Positions 44,216-52,596 of a DNA stretch of 57,638 nucleotides are shown in pieces (position 1 is the first letter of the stretch; each line of letters begins with the position of its first letter). The translations under genes were made by a program, and so were the position numbers. The DNA lies in assembly GCA_938005545.1 (NCBI GenBank), contig CALKXV010000026.1:1-57638 (forward strand). Direction: 5' to 3'. The stretch comes from an uncultured Paracoccaceae bacterium. GTDB taxonomy: Bacteria > Pseudomonadota > Alphaproteobacteria > Rhodobacterales > Rhodobacteraceae. The notes under the pieces are model-generated. The model searched no databases, had not been told where the DNA came from, and saw only the letters and a program-made list of their open reading frames with translations.

Positions 44216-44237
44216 CGCATTGCTATGAGCCGGAGGG

Positions 44238-45587
44238 TCAAGTTCGGGTGCTGCCATCGCCAGCTAGAGTCGACTGCGCTAAAAATAGGGATAGAGCTTC
44301 GCGCCGCGCGGTTCGATCGAGTGCGTAGGTCGTTTGCTCGAACTGAGCACCGTTGAGCAGCCCTTGCACGTATCCCGCAATGGTATCTGCCGCCATAGTG
44401 AGCACGCTGTCGAGCGAATGGATATACTTACTTGTGATGGAGTGCGTCGCATGGCCGAGGAGTGTGGCGATCGTGCTCTCGGTAAAGCCAAGGTCGTTAG
44501 CGATGCTCGCGAAGCTATGCCTCAAAACGTGCGCTGTGAGGTCTGACAATTCAGAGTCACCGAACACCTTCCGCCATTGCCTCGGTAGCCCGCCATAGGT
44601 GTCCGCCCCACGCTTGCCCGGAAAGACGAAATCGCTCGTCGCCGTCTCGCGAAGCGCTTCCAGCAACTCGATGGCGGGCAGACCAATGGGTCGGACGGAA
44701 GCGCCTTCTTTCGAGTCTTCCAAGCGCAGGCAGCTGTTATCGAAATCTACTTCGCTCCACTTCAACGAGATGACCTCGCCGCGGCGACAACCTGTTAGCG
44801 CCAAAAGGCGGCTGATCCCAACGGTCCATGCCATGTCGGCGTCTTTTTCCGCTTCGTTCAGGAGGCGTCCAAGTTCACGATACTCATCCTCGCTCAGCCT
44901 GCGATCTCTCACTTGATCCCTGGGCTTTCTTATCCCGTGAGCGACATTGTGTTCGATAATCCCCATGCTAATCGCATAAGTGAGCATCGAGCCGGTGAGA
45001 CCTACGCATTTGCTGGCCGTGCCCCGGCCGCCGCGTAGGATGGATTTGCCGCGCTTCTTTGTTTTCTTCACCGCCTTCGTCTTCCCGGCGATTACGTCGT
45101 TCATCATTTTCGTCACGTCGGCCTTGGTGAGGTCCTGGACACGGCGTTGTCCTATCAGGGGTATGATGTGGCCACGCAGCTGGCCCTTGTTCACGTAGAT
45201 CGTCGACGGTCGTTTTGGGCGACCGCCTTTGCCCATGATGAGGCCAGCATCCATCGCTTCGATGTAGCGTTCGGCAAGTTCACTGACCGTCATCGCGTTG
45301 CGGTCCGCCTGTCTGGCCTCCGCCGGGTTCTCGCCTTGTGCGATCTTGCCGAGTTGGACTTTTGCTTCCTTCCGCGCCGTGTCCGGCGTCCAGATGCCAT
45401 GAAGACCGATACTATAACGGCGCGATCGACCGGCGGCGCGGTATTGGAGGACGTAGCTGCGCTTTCCGGATTTGAAGACCCGCAGCCCGAACCCGTGCAG
45501 CTCGTCATCCCAGATGACGTAGTCTTTTTCTCGGGCCTCGGCGGCGTCCACGACGCGCTTGGTGAGTTTTGGCATGAGAAGTCGCAC
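44238..45587 (-). CDS. Tyrosine integrase of the ICE
   Basis: The protein has 449 residues: a DUF4102-like N-terminal arm-binding domain (WDDELHGFGLRVFKSGKRSYVLQYR), a SAM-like core, and a catalytic domain with R in GCRRGEVISLKW, HVLRHSFAS (H-x-x-R), LGHATHS and the KYIH tyrosine. It starts 166 bp inside the right core and has GCGTAAGC repeats just upstream. P4-type integrases with this domain order use tRNA genes (known), matching the split tRNA-Arg here. The second ATG at 45575 is equally possible. Confidence 0.93.
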   Translation of the reverse strand: MRLLMPKLTKRVVDAAEAREKDYVIWDDELHGFGLRVFKSGKRSYVLQYRAAGRSRRYSIGLHGIWTPDTARKEAKVQLGKIAQGENPAEARQADRNAMTVSELAERYIEAMDAGLIMGKGGRPKRPSTIYVNKGQLRGHIIPLIGQRRVQDLTKADVTKMMNDVIAGKTKAVKKTKKRGKSILRGGRGTASKCVGLTGSMLTYAISMGIIEHNVAHGIRKPRDQVRDRRLSEDEYRELGRLLNEAEKDADMAWTVGISRLLALTGCRRGEVISLKWSEVDFDNSCLRLEDSKEGASVRPIGLPAIELLEALRETATSDFVFPGKRGADTYGGLPRQWRKVFGDSELSDLTAHVLRHSFASIANDLGFTESTIATLLGHATHSITSKYIHSLDSVLTMAADTIAGYVQGLLNGAQFEQTTYALDRTARREALSLFLAQSTLAGDGSTRT

Positions 45588-45603
45588 CTTTCCGGCCGGT
45601 CCC

Positions 45604-45622
45604 GCGTAAGCACTGCGTAAGC
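45604..45622. repeat. GCGTAAGC repeats, candidate integrase arm sites (right)
   Basis: Two direct copies (45604-45611 and 45615-45622), spaced 11 bases start to start as at 145 and 156 on the left end. They lie just before the integrase start, so integrase binding could also repress its own gene. Confidence 0.6.
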
Positions 45623-45700
45623 AGTAGGGCGGAAATCGCGACCTGCGTTTGGATAGAGACTTCGGCGGAGCGCTTCAGAAAAACAATGTCTTTCAAAGCG

Positions 45701-47338
45701 TTATCGTATAAAGACGTGCTCTATCGCATGTTTCGGATAGGTGCTATTAAATCCTCCGAAGGCAGAGGCCATAGGTTCGAATCCTATCGGGTGCGCCATT
45801 TCGAAATTAGCAGTTGAAACTTCCCCTAACACCTTGAAGGGTAACGAAATATTGGGGGTTCGAACACCCTGATTTCGGCTGTAGCGGATGGGCTCCGCAA
45901 AGGCCAATCGCAGCACGGTTTTCTGCCATGCGAAAGAGCCGTTTTTCCAGATATTCCAAGGGTTTGACAGGAATCGTAGGGCGAGTTCGAACGACTCCTC
46001 CAGAGTACCAAGCGGCTTGCCGCCTTTGACCATACGTTCTTCCAGAAAAATCTTATCGGCTTCCAGCTTGGCAATGCGCTTCTCATAAGCGGCGATCACA
46101 CTGCCTGTGCTAGATACGACAATGCGGTCGAGCAGAGCTTCGATTTGCTTTTCAATCTTGTGGATATCTTTCTTAAGCCCCTTGGAGGTCTCAGTCGCTT
46201 GCGCGAGGCGGGCATTCCAGATGTCGCGGAACATGGCCTTTGCGAGCTGAAACAGCCCCTTGGAGGGCTCCAGCGCTTGCAGGAGGCCTTCGAAATCTCC
46301 TTCGAGCTGATCGCGCTTGATCGATTTACGATAGCTGTCACAGCCTTTGGTTTTGCAAAGATAATAGGGATGTTTCTTGCCTGTCTTGCTGGTGGACCAG
46401 CAAGCCGTCAGCGCTTCACCACAATCGTCGCACTGGACGAAACCGCGCAGCGGGAAGTCGGAGCTGATGTCTTTGCGTGCGGGAGCCTTGGCAGTTGATA
46501 CCAAGCGATCCTGAATCTTCTGGTACGTTGTGAAATCGATCAGGCCTTCATGATGACCTTCGCGCATCGAAACGCCCCAATCCACATGCTCAATATAGCC
46601 GGAATAAAGACATCGCGTCAGAATCTCGTAGACGCGCTGGTTACGCACCTCGCGGCCGTCCAAGTCTTTCGGGAAGGCGGGTTGGCTTTCCAAGAAGCGT
46701 TTGACCTCCACTTGCGTCTGGAAACGCCCACATGCGTAACCCTCAAGCGCCTCCTGCAAGATCGACGCAATGGGCTCATCGCGCACCAATACCTTGCCAT
46801 GTCCAGCACTGGAGCGCTCATAGCGATAGCCGATTGGTGCCTGAAAAGGCCAATACCCGTTTTGAATGCGGGCGCGCATACGGTTCTTGGTTTGCTCTCC
46901 GTTCTTCTGGCGTTGGTGCTGAGAGACCGACGCGAGCAGGTTCTCGACAAGGATTGAATCCGAGTCTTCTCCAAACTCAATGGATGGGCTTTCAAGAAGA
47001 CCGCCAGCATTACTGATAGCCGAACGCAGCTTAAGATGCGCCTCCAGCCCACGCGCGAGACGCGTGATGTCGTCAATGATCAGCACATGCGGCGACTTTC
47101 GATGCTTGCGCAGGAACGACAGCGCATCTTGCATGCCAGGGCGTGCATGGAACTTGCCAGACATATCGTCTTTGAAGACGGATACGACCTCGTATCCCTT
47201 GTACTTGGCAAACTCGCGGCAACGAGTTTCCTGCGAGTTCAAGCCGTCGCCGCGCGTGGTTTGCTTGGGGTCGGACACGCGGCAATAGATAATTGCCTTC
47301 GTGCCAGGGCCCGATTTTTGTTTAATGTCTGATTGCAT
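45701..47338 (-). CDS. Large serine recombinase
   Basis: The protein has 545 residues. The N-terminal resolvase domain has AIIYCRVSDPKQ with the catalytic Ser, a Recombinase domain follows, then a zinc ribbon (CDDCGEALTACW...LCKTKGC) and a coiled coil. The last 32 residues begin MAHPIGFEPMASAFGG, which is the translated antisense of the tRNA-Arg 3' half; the final residues after the core and the stop codon come from the ICE end. So ICE insertion changed this tail. It probably integrates a second element, whose limits I cannot see. AAGGAG precedes the ATG. Confidence 0.9.
   Translation of the reverse strand: MQSDIKQKSGPGTKAIIYCRVSDPKQTTRGDGLNSQETRCREFAKYKGYEVVSVFKDDMSGKFHARPGMQDALSFLRKHRKSPHVLIIDDITRLARGLEAHLKLRSAISNAGGLLESPSIEFGEDSDSILVENLLASVSQHQRQKNGEQTKNRMRARIQNGYWPFQAPIGYRYERSSAGHGKVLVRDEPIASILQEALEGYACGRFQTQVEVKRFLESQPAFPKDLDGREVRNQRVYEILTRCLYSGYIEHVDWGVSMREGHHEGLIDFTTYQKIQDRLVSTAKAPARKDISSDFPLRGFVQCDDCGEALTACWSTSKTGKKHPYYLCKTKGCDSYRKSIKRDQLEGDFEGLLQALEPSKGLFQLAKAMFRDIWNARLAQATETSKGLKKDIHKIEKQIEALLDRIVVSSTGSVIAAYEKRIAKLEADKIFLEERMVKGGKPLGTLEESFELALRFLSNPWNIWKNGSFAWQKTVLRLAFAEPIRYSRNQGVRTPNISLPFKVLGEVSTANFEMAHPIGFEPMASAFGGFNSTYPKHAIEHVFIR
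45753..45798 (+). pseudogene. 3' half of the disrupted tRNA-Arg(CCG), attR
   Basis: This begins with the 14-bp core CCTCCGAAGGCAGA (45753-45766) and continues with the variable loop, T arm ATAGG-TTCGAAT-CCTAT, acceptor CGGGTGC and GCCA. It completes the 5' half at 1-45. The bases before it (TATTAAAT) do not pair as a tRNA, so no functional tRNA remains here. Its antisense strand encodes part of the serine recombinase tail. Confidence 0.85.
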
Positions 47339-47368
47339 ATCTACTCCTTATCTCTTGGCGGTGCGCGA

Positions 47369-47923
47369 CTACGTATCATCACGGGCCGCGTCAAATGCGC
47401 CTTGCAGGGTCTCAAAGTTTGGCTTGGGATCATTAGAATCCGTCTTGCCGCTTGGATCAACCTCGTCGGTGATTTGTCCACAAGCTTCTTGATCCATTGC
47501 TTGCTGGACGGGATGCACCCCGAAACCAAGATCAACAAAGGCGGTCATGATCGACCAGAGCGCCGTGATGATTTCGTCTTTTTGAGCATCCGATAGAGCA
47601 GGGTCATCGAGATAGGCTTGATATTTGGCCACATCGATCTCGATGGATGGCGATGTGGCTTGTTCCAACGCCTTTGAGAGCAGGCTTTCATCATTCATGG
47701 CTACACACTCCTTTCCGGCATCGCTTCCATGAAGCGGTGCGGTTAGTTGTCCGTCTTGCCCTTGAGGTGCGCTCGCCAGAACTGGCGATGCGGGATCAAG
47801 CAACTGAGCATGACCACCATCGGTCTTTGCGTCAGTTTTCTGCTCTACCTTAAGTTTACCATATTCGGTTTTTGCAGCGCAAATTCCGATCATGTCGTCG
47901 GTTTGGATCGCTTCGTGTTTCAT
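47369..47923 (-). CDS. Unrecognised protein, possibly two fused start units
   Basis: This 184-residue frame is preceded by AAGGAG before the ATG at 47923. A second strong ribosome site (GGAAAGGAG) lies inside it before an in-frame ATG at 47698 that would give a 109-residue product (MNDESLLSKALEQ). The C-terminal part is acidic and helical, with ALSDAQKDEIITALWSIMTAFVDLGFGVHPVQQ. No known family is recognised. It sits between the coupling protein and the serine recombinase and may be an accessory of either. Confidence 0.55.
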   Translation of the reverse strand: MKHEAIQTDDMIGICAAKTEYGKLKVEQKTDAKTDGGHAQLLDPASPVLASAPQGQDGQLTAPLHGSDAGKECVAMNDESLLSKALEQATSPSIEIDVAKYQAYLDDPALSDAQKDEIITALWSIMTAFVDLGFGVHPVQQAMDQEACGQITDEVDPSGKTDSNDPKPNFETLQGAFDAARDDT

Positions 47924-47945
47924 AGCGTAACTCCTTATGATTGTT

Positions 47946-49592
47946 TCAGATTTTGGGGCGGTGGCCGTCCAGATAGGACCACTCACCGCTTTGATATTGC
48001 GGAAGGTGCGAAAGCGCCGCTGGCACTGGCTCGCGAATGATGCGCAGGGTTTTTTTGCGGCCAAGCCATCCAGATACGCGCACGGAACTCAGATCCGCAT
48101 CGAAATACGGATTGGGTCCGTACATGCCGCGATAAGCGCTCATCGTATGATACGGCAGCTTGTCCGCCAGAAACGGCGGGATGCCGTAGCCAGATGCCAT
48201 CACCAGCGCTTGCTTATGGCTCATGCCCAGAATTTCTTCTGGCGTCATGAGCGCTCTAGCCTGTTTGCGTTTATGACCGCGCTCATACTCCAGCGTCTTC
48301 ATCGCCAGACCCGTGCGCATCGCACTGCCCTTGCCGAAGAGCGCATCATGCATGGCCTCGCGCATCTGACGATCCGCTCGGTGCTGGACAAGATGATCTT
48401 CCAACTCCAGCGTTTGGTTGCCGAGCTTGGCGCTCAGATGGCGCGCGGTTTCCAAATCAGAGATACCGCCGCCGAGATACACCTCCAGATCAGCGCTGGC
48501 CGAAAGCGTCATCGCTCCCGTTGGCCCAAGGTTCTGCTTGATCTGGCCGATGTCCTGATAGACGCAGACCGGACACAGCCCGAAGCCGCGCCCAATGGAA
48601 TAGAACTCGGCAATCTCAGGGAACGGCCCAAGCTGTGCGGCCTCATCAATCACAAGGTTCAGCGTCGGCGCTTCTGGTTTGGATTGCTTGATCGTGCGCA
48701 GCGTCGAGAAGAACTGACGGATCAGCGGCGCGTTTTGCTGAATCATCTCCGGCGGCATCACGAAAAATACGAAAACCGGATCAGGACTATTCTCACACAG
48801 CACATCTAGCGTGAAGTCTGCCAGATGCGTGCTGGTGAAAGCACTTTGCAGGCGCGGATCAGTCATGAAGGCGAGCGCATTGGTTACGCTGCCCATCACC
48901 GAGTCAAAGGTGCGGCGACTATCATGCGCCATATCCAGCATCTCATCATAGGTGATGCGCAAATCCGGTTCGCCGCATTCAGCCATCATGTGCGCCATGA
49001 GCTCCCAGGCTTCAGGGTCAGAACGGATCATGCCAATTAGATCGAACAACTTGGTTGGTGAGACGCCATCAACCGTGGTGACAAGGCCACGGATCATAGC
49101 ATCCAGCCAGTTCTGCGCTTTTTGATCGAAGAAGGCTGAATCTCCGCCTCCGCTATCCGGCAAAAGTGTGCGCGCCACGCGGCGACTATCAGCCACAAGA
49201 CGCGGGCTGTCTTCTTTAAGGTGGCTAAATAGCGAGAGCGTTGATCCGGACGCCCCATGGGTGAAGTACGGATTGATCTCGTACACGCGAGCTTTGATGG
49301 ACGCGAAATACGGCTCCATTACCGCGCGCAGCTCGCGCTTGGGATCGAAGATCGCATAGCGCGGCGGCTCGCCAGCGCGCCCCGGCGCATTCATGATGTG
49401 CGCAAGAACGGAGGTGAACTTGCCCGAGCCCGCGCCACCGATCAGCAGCATGCCCGCCTGTTTAGAGTGATACAGCTTGCGCTTGCCGTGGAAGGCAAAG
49501 GGAACGCCGCCAGCAGCGCGAAATGCGCGGTTGATTTCAATTGGGCTGGCAAATCGCGCCGAGCCATAGGGGTATTGTTCGTCAAATGTCAT
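47946..49592 (-). CDS. Type IV coupling protein (TraD/TraG-like)
   Basis: The protein has 548 residues with Walker A GGAGSGKFT, Walker B LNLVIDEAAQLG and the following TraM-recognition-like C-terminal domain; it has no clear N-terminal membrane segments, unlike the ICE TraG. I chose the ATG at 49592, after AAAGGA. Two small membrane proteins encoded upstream may replace the missing membrane part (inference). No relaxase or channel genes are near, so it may serve a mobilisable element that borrows them. Confidence 0.85.
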   Translation of the reverse strand: MTFDEQYPYGSARFASPIEINRAFRAAGGVPFAFHGKRKLYHSKQAGMLLIGGAGSGKFTSVLAHIMNAPGRAGEPPRYAIFDPKRELRAVMEPYFASIKARVYEINPYFTHGASGSTLSLFSHLKEDSPRLVADSRRVARTLLPDSGGGDSAFFDQKAQNWLDAMIRGLVTTVDGVSPTKLFDLIGMIRSDPEAWELMAHMMAECGEPDLRITYDEMLDMAHDSRRTFDSVMGSVTNALAFMTDPRLQSAFTSTHLADFTLDVLCENSPDPVFVFFVMPPEMIQQNAPLIRQFFSTLRTIKQSKPEAPTLNLVIDEAAQLGPFPEIAEFYSIGRGFGLCPVCVYQDIGQIKQNLGPTGAMTLSASADLEVYLGGGISDLETARHLSAKLGNQTLELEDHLVQHRADRQMREAMHDALFGKGSAMRTGLAMKTLEYERGHKRKQARALMTPEEILGMSHKQALVMASGYGIPPFLADKLPYHTMSAYRGMYGPNPYFDADLSSVRVSGWLGRKKTLRIIREPVPAALSHLPQYQSGEWSYLDGHRPKI

Positions 49593-49657
49593 GACGTTTC
49601 CTTTCATTTCGATTTCAGAAGAAGGATGGCGGCGCTCGTGCCGCCATCCCGTAGCAT

Positions 49658-49807
49658 TCAGCCCGCATTTGCGAGCAGATAGATGATCCCGATGATCACG
49701 CCGCATCCGGCGATACCTTCGAGAAAACCCTTAACCTTGTCGCCGAATGTTTTTTTCGTTTCGGTGACATAGAGCGTCCCAACAGGACGTTTGATCTCTT
49801 TAGGCAT
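49658..49807 (-). CDS. Small single-pass membrane protein
   Basis: This 49-residue protein has a basic start (PKEIKRPVGTLYVTETKKTFGDKVKGF) and a C-terminal membrane helix (IAGCGVIIGIIYLLANAG). AAAGGA lies eight bases before the ATG. It lies 65 bp before the coupling protein gene on the same strand. No family is recognised. Confidence 0.6.
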   Translation of the reverse strand: MPKEIKRPVGTLYVTETKKTFGDKVKGFLEGIAGCGVIIGIIYLLANAG

Positions 49808-49873
49808 TTGATTTCCTTTCATATTTGTTTCAGTTTTGATGCCTGGCCACGTCATTGCAGCCAGCCAGTTTGT

Positions 49874-50173
49874 CTAGATCATGCGGTAGGCGAGATAGAC
49901 GCCTGCCATGGTCAAGGCCGCGCCGATGGCTGCGCGTGCAGCGAAGAACGTCATCGGCCATGCGATGATGTCCCAGGCAAAGGCGATGAGACCCACGGTG
50001 TCGTAATCGTAGTGATCTTCAGCAAGCCAGATGACGTAAGGCATCGTGTATTGGCTGAAGGTCGGGGTAACGATGATCGACACCATCACGGCTGCGCAGG
50101 TGGCAAAGCCGCCTGTCATGTCCGCTCCGGGTCCGCGATTGCCCGGACCATTGTTGTATTGATGCGGGTGCAT
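49874..50173 (-). CDS. Small membrane protein, two to three helices
   Basis: This 99-residue protein has a Gly/Asn/Pro-rich start and hydrophobic segments ATCAAVMVSIIVTPTF, LIAFAWDIIAWPMTFFAA and AIGAALTMAGVYLAYRM. AAAGGAG lies before the ATG. It is the first gene of the leftward set of five ending with the recombinase. It might anchor the coupling protein (inference). Confidence 0.6.
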   Translation of the reverse strand: MHPHQYNNGPGNRGPGADMTGGFATCAAVMVSIIVTPTFSQYTMPYVIWLAEDHYDYDTVGLIAFAWDIIAWPMTFFAARAAIGAALTMAGVYLAYRMI

Positions 50174-50227
50174 ATTTTACTCCTTTCTCTTTTATTGAGC
50201 TGGCATAAGGCACAGCGGTATCGGGCA

Positions 50228-50246
50228 CTGAAAACGGGGTTTTCAG
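50228..50246. promoter_or_regulatory. Perfect 8-bp hairpin CTGAAAAC-GGG-GTTTTCAG
   Basis: This lies in the 258-bp divergent gap between the leftward membrane/coupling genes and the rightward gene at 50432, 55 bp before the former. Further CTGAAAC-like bases repeat beside it. It is a likely operator or leader structure. The rest of the gap is AT-rich before 50432, with no gene seen. Confidence 0.45.
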
Positions 50247-50431
50247 CGGGGTTTCAGTTGTCAGTTTCGGGTGGGCTGTTGGCGCCCTGTTGCCTCGCTA
50301 GAGGCGGTATGCCAAATTGTTTGGCGTGACTGCTTCCTAACTCCAAAACAGGCCTTGACGCAAACGAAGCACGGAAGAAGAGCACTCAGAATAAAGTCGT
50401 ATTATCTTTTATATTCAGTTGGTTATTTTGA

Positions 50432-51148
50432 ATGGCACGACGCGGACCGAAGCCCAAACCCAAGCCAAAACTACGCCCCAAAAACCGCTATCAACGCCAC
50501 TCAAAGCTCAGCGAAGCGAAGTTTTTGGAGGTTCTGAAAGGATTCTCAGAGCTTACAGTTTCGAATCAAATCGCCAGCAAAACTCGTATCTCCGAAAAGA
50601 CGGTTCGTGAGCTCACCTGGAAAATCCGTTTCCGCATGATGGATGACATCATGAATAACAGAAATATCTTTCAGGGCATCCGACGCTATCTATTTGATGG
50701 GGGCAAAATTTTACCGCGCGGCCAAAGACTGCTGGATGATGCGGGCGCGGTCGATCCAATGATACTCTATACTATGCTCCACCGTCTTAATGGGCGCAGA
50801 CTGACAGAACGCCACTACAGCGCCTTGGTTATTGAGAATGCTGTGCGTGCCTATTGCCGCATGGCCGGACAGCCATACGGGCTCTTCGAGATGAGCGATG
50901 AACTCAAGAACACTTACAAGGTCATCAAAGACTCTGCTGAAGGGCTCGCAAAAGCGGAAGTCACAGCTGAGAACATGCAGGAGTATGAGGCACTGGTTGC
51001 CGAGAATGCACGCCTGCTCAAAGATGCCGAAGAAGTGCTGGATTTGGAGCAGCGCATGGCCGTTGCCGATGCGCACCGCTCGTACGTCAGCCCCAACCAA
51101 GTGATCTATAATGATCTTCGGAAGTCGTTGGTCAAGAAACCTCTATAA
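50432..51148 (+). CDS. Unrecognised HTH-containing protein
   Basis: This 238-residue protein has a very basic, Pro/Lys-rich start (RRGPKPKPKPKLRPKNRYQR), then a likely HTH at about 43-64 (TVSNQIASKTRISEKTVRELTWKI), a middle region and a C-terminal coiled coil (about 160-225). The layout suggests a DNA-binding protein that dimerises through its tail. It is divergent from the coupling gene set and may regulate it or act at an origin (inference). Confidence 0.6.
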   Translation: MARRGPKPKPKPKLRPKNRYQRHSKLSEAKFLEVLKGFSELTVSNQIASKTRISEKTVRELTWKIRFRMMDDIMNNRNIFQGIRRYLFDGGKILPRGQRLLDDAGAVDPMILYTMLHRLNGRRLTERHYSALVIENAVRAYCRMAGQPYGLFEMSDELKNTYKVIKDSAEGLAKAEVTAENMQEYEALVAENARLLKDAEEVLDLEQRMAVADAHRSYVSPNQVIYNDLRKSLVKKPL

Positions 51149-51215
51149 ACGCCCTTGCGATCAAAATTGACAATCTTTGCCAATTTGTGTCATCCTTGAA
51201 GAAAGGAGACTGCCA

Positions 51216-51479
51216 ATGGCAACGATGAATGTATCCCTGCCGGACCCGATGAAAGTCTGGGTCGAGGCTCAAACCAAAGATGGCCGCTACAGCAACGCCA
51301 GTGACTATGTGCGTGATCTGATCCGTCGAGATCAAGAATGCCGTGCGACAGCCTCGCTGGAAATCAAAGCTTTGCTTGAAAAGGCAGAAGCCAGCGGCGT
51401 CGGAACCCGCTCGAAAGAAGCCCTGATCGATGCGGCCCGAGCCGAAGCGCGGCAGAACGGATTGCTGAGTGGCGAATAG
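51216..51479 (+). CDS. parD: ParD-type antitoxin
   Basis: This 87-residue protein, MATMNVSLPDPMKVWVEAQTKDGRYSNASDYVRDLIRRDQ, is the ribbon-helix-helix of ParD/CC2985 antitoxins. AAAGGAG lies just before the ATG at 51216; a longer in-frame extension lacks such a site. It overlaps parE by 11 bases and would repress the pair and neutralise ParE. Confidence 0.93.
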   Translation: MATMNVSLPDPMKVWVEAQTKDGRYSNASDYVRDLIRRDQECRATASLEIKALLEKAEASGVGTRSKEALIDAARAEARQNGLLSGE

Positions 51480-51777
51480 CTTTACGCTTTCCAATGACGC
51501 AGAACGCGATATCATCGATATCTACCTCTACTCACTTGAACAGTTCGGCGAGACGCAGGCGGATGCCTATATCGACGCGCTTTATCAACGATTTGCTCAG
51601 ATCGCAGCAGCGCCAACATTGGGTAGAGATTTCGGCGATATCCATGACGGGGTATGGCGGCTGAACCAACAAAGTCACGCGATTTACTATAAGCAAGACA
51701 CGCAGGGTCTTTTCGTTCTGCGCGTCCTTCATCAAAGTATGGACCCCGCACGGCATCTTGGTGTTGAGCTAGGTTAA
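51469..51777 (+). CDS. parE: ParE-type toxin
   Basis: This 102-residue RelE/ParE-fold protein contains LSNDAERDIIDIYLYSLEQFGETQADAYIDAL and LRVLHQSMDPARHL. The start is GTG inside the parD end, typical of coupled toxin genes. ParE toxins poison DNA gyrase (known for the family). It stabilises the segment. Confidence 0.92.
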   Translation: MANSFTLSNDAERDIIDIYLYSLEQFGETQADAYIDALYQRFAQIAAAPTLGRDFGDIHDGVWRLNQQSHAIYYKQDTQGLFVLRVLHQSMDPARHLGVELG

Positions 51778-51834
51778 GGTTCAGTATCATAGAGATTAAC
51801 CAATCCTTAATCCGCACAAGTGTATAATTTCATT

Positions 51835-52596
51835 GTGCCTTTTGACGACAACGAACAAGAAATCAGACTGACCGAGCGCTTTGCAAGACATGCGCGGGAC
51901 TTCGACGACCTTCAAAATGAGATGGCTGGTCGCGATGTGGGCCGGATTTCGCGGTTCTTGAGCGCTGATGCGCAAGATGCAAAGGAGCCAGAAAAACGCG
52001 AAGAACGGAAAGCGGCGATGCTCTCGGCTTTGCAGGCAGCACTGGCCGATCCAGTCTACGCGGCGCTCTTTGAAGACACCCAGAATGCATTGGCTGATGC
52101 CCAGAGCCGGTTAGATACGTTAGCCCAGCGGGTTGCTGCCGAGATCGTTCGAAGCGAGGCGGCGCTCGAAGAAAAACTGGACCGCGCGGCGAGTTTGCCG
52201 GATGGCACAAAGGTATTCAAAGACAGAAATGGCGATGTCCGCACCCAAGACGGTACAATGGTTTCAGCGGAACTAGCCGCAACCATCCTTTGGCAAGGAG
52301 ACGAACCGAGCTTTGAAGACATACAAGCGCATGCTGATCGCATTGAGCGCTTGAAGAAGATCGATGATGATATCAGGTCTGGTCAGGCCGAGATTGGCGA
52401 TATGCAATCGGCAATGGAAGATGAAGACAACCCGCGTAGCGCAGATGAATTAGAAGACTTCGGCCAACGCGGACGAGAAATAGCGGATTCATTAGAAGAA
52501 GAACTGGAGAACACGCTTTCGGTTTCGGCCCCGGCTTCAGAAAACAATCAGACCGCAGGCCGAACAAGCGCCCCCATCATAGCCCCGGAGCTATGA
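51835..52596 (+). CDS. Unrecognised coiled-coil protein
   Basis: This protein of about 253 residues is acidic and mostly helical, with predicted coiled coils (about 60-130 and 170-230) and a short DGTKVFKDRNGDVRTQDGTMVSAE segment in the middle. A TATAAT at 51823-51828 sits just before the GTG at 51835, so the message may be leaderless; a GTG at 51820 is the alternative. No family is recognised. The 3' end overlaps the convergent gene by six bases. Confidence 0.55.
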   Translation: MPFDDNEQEIRLTERFARHARDFDDLQNEMAGRDVGRISRFLSADAQDAKEPEKREERKAAMLSALQAALADPVYAALFEDTQNALADAQSRLDTLAQRVAAEIVRSEAALEEKLDRAASLPDGTKVFKDRNGDVRTQDGTMVSAELAATILWQGDEPSFEDIQAHADRIERLKKIDDDIRSGQAEIGDMQSAMEDEDNPRSADELEDFGQRGREIADSLEEELENTLSVSAPASENNQTAGRTSAPIIAPEL

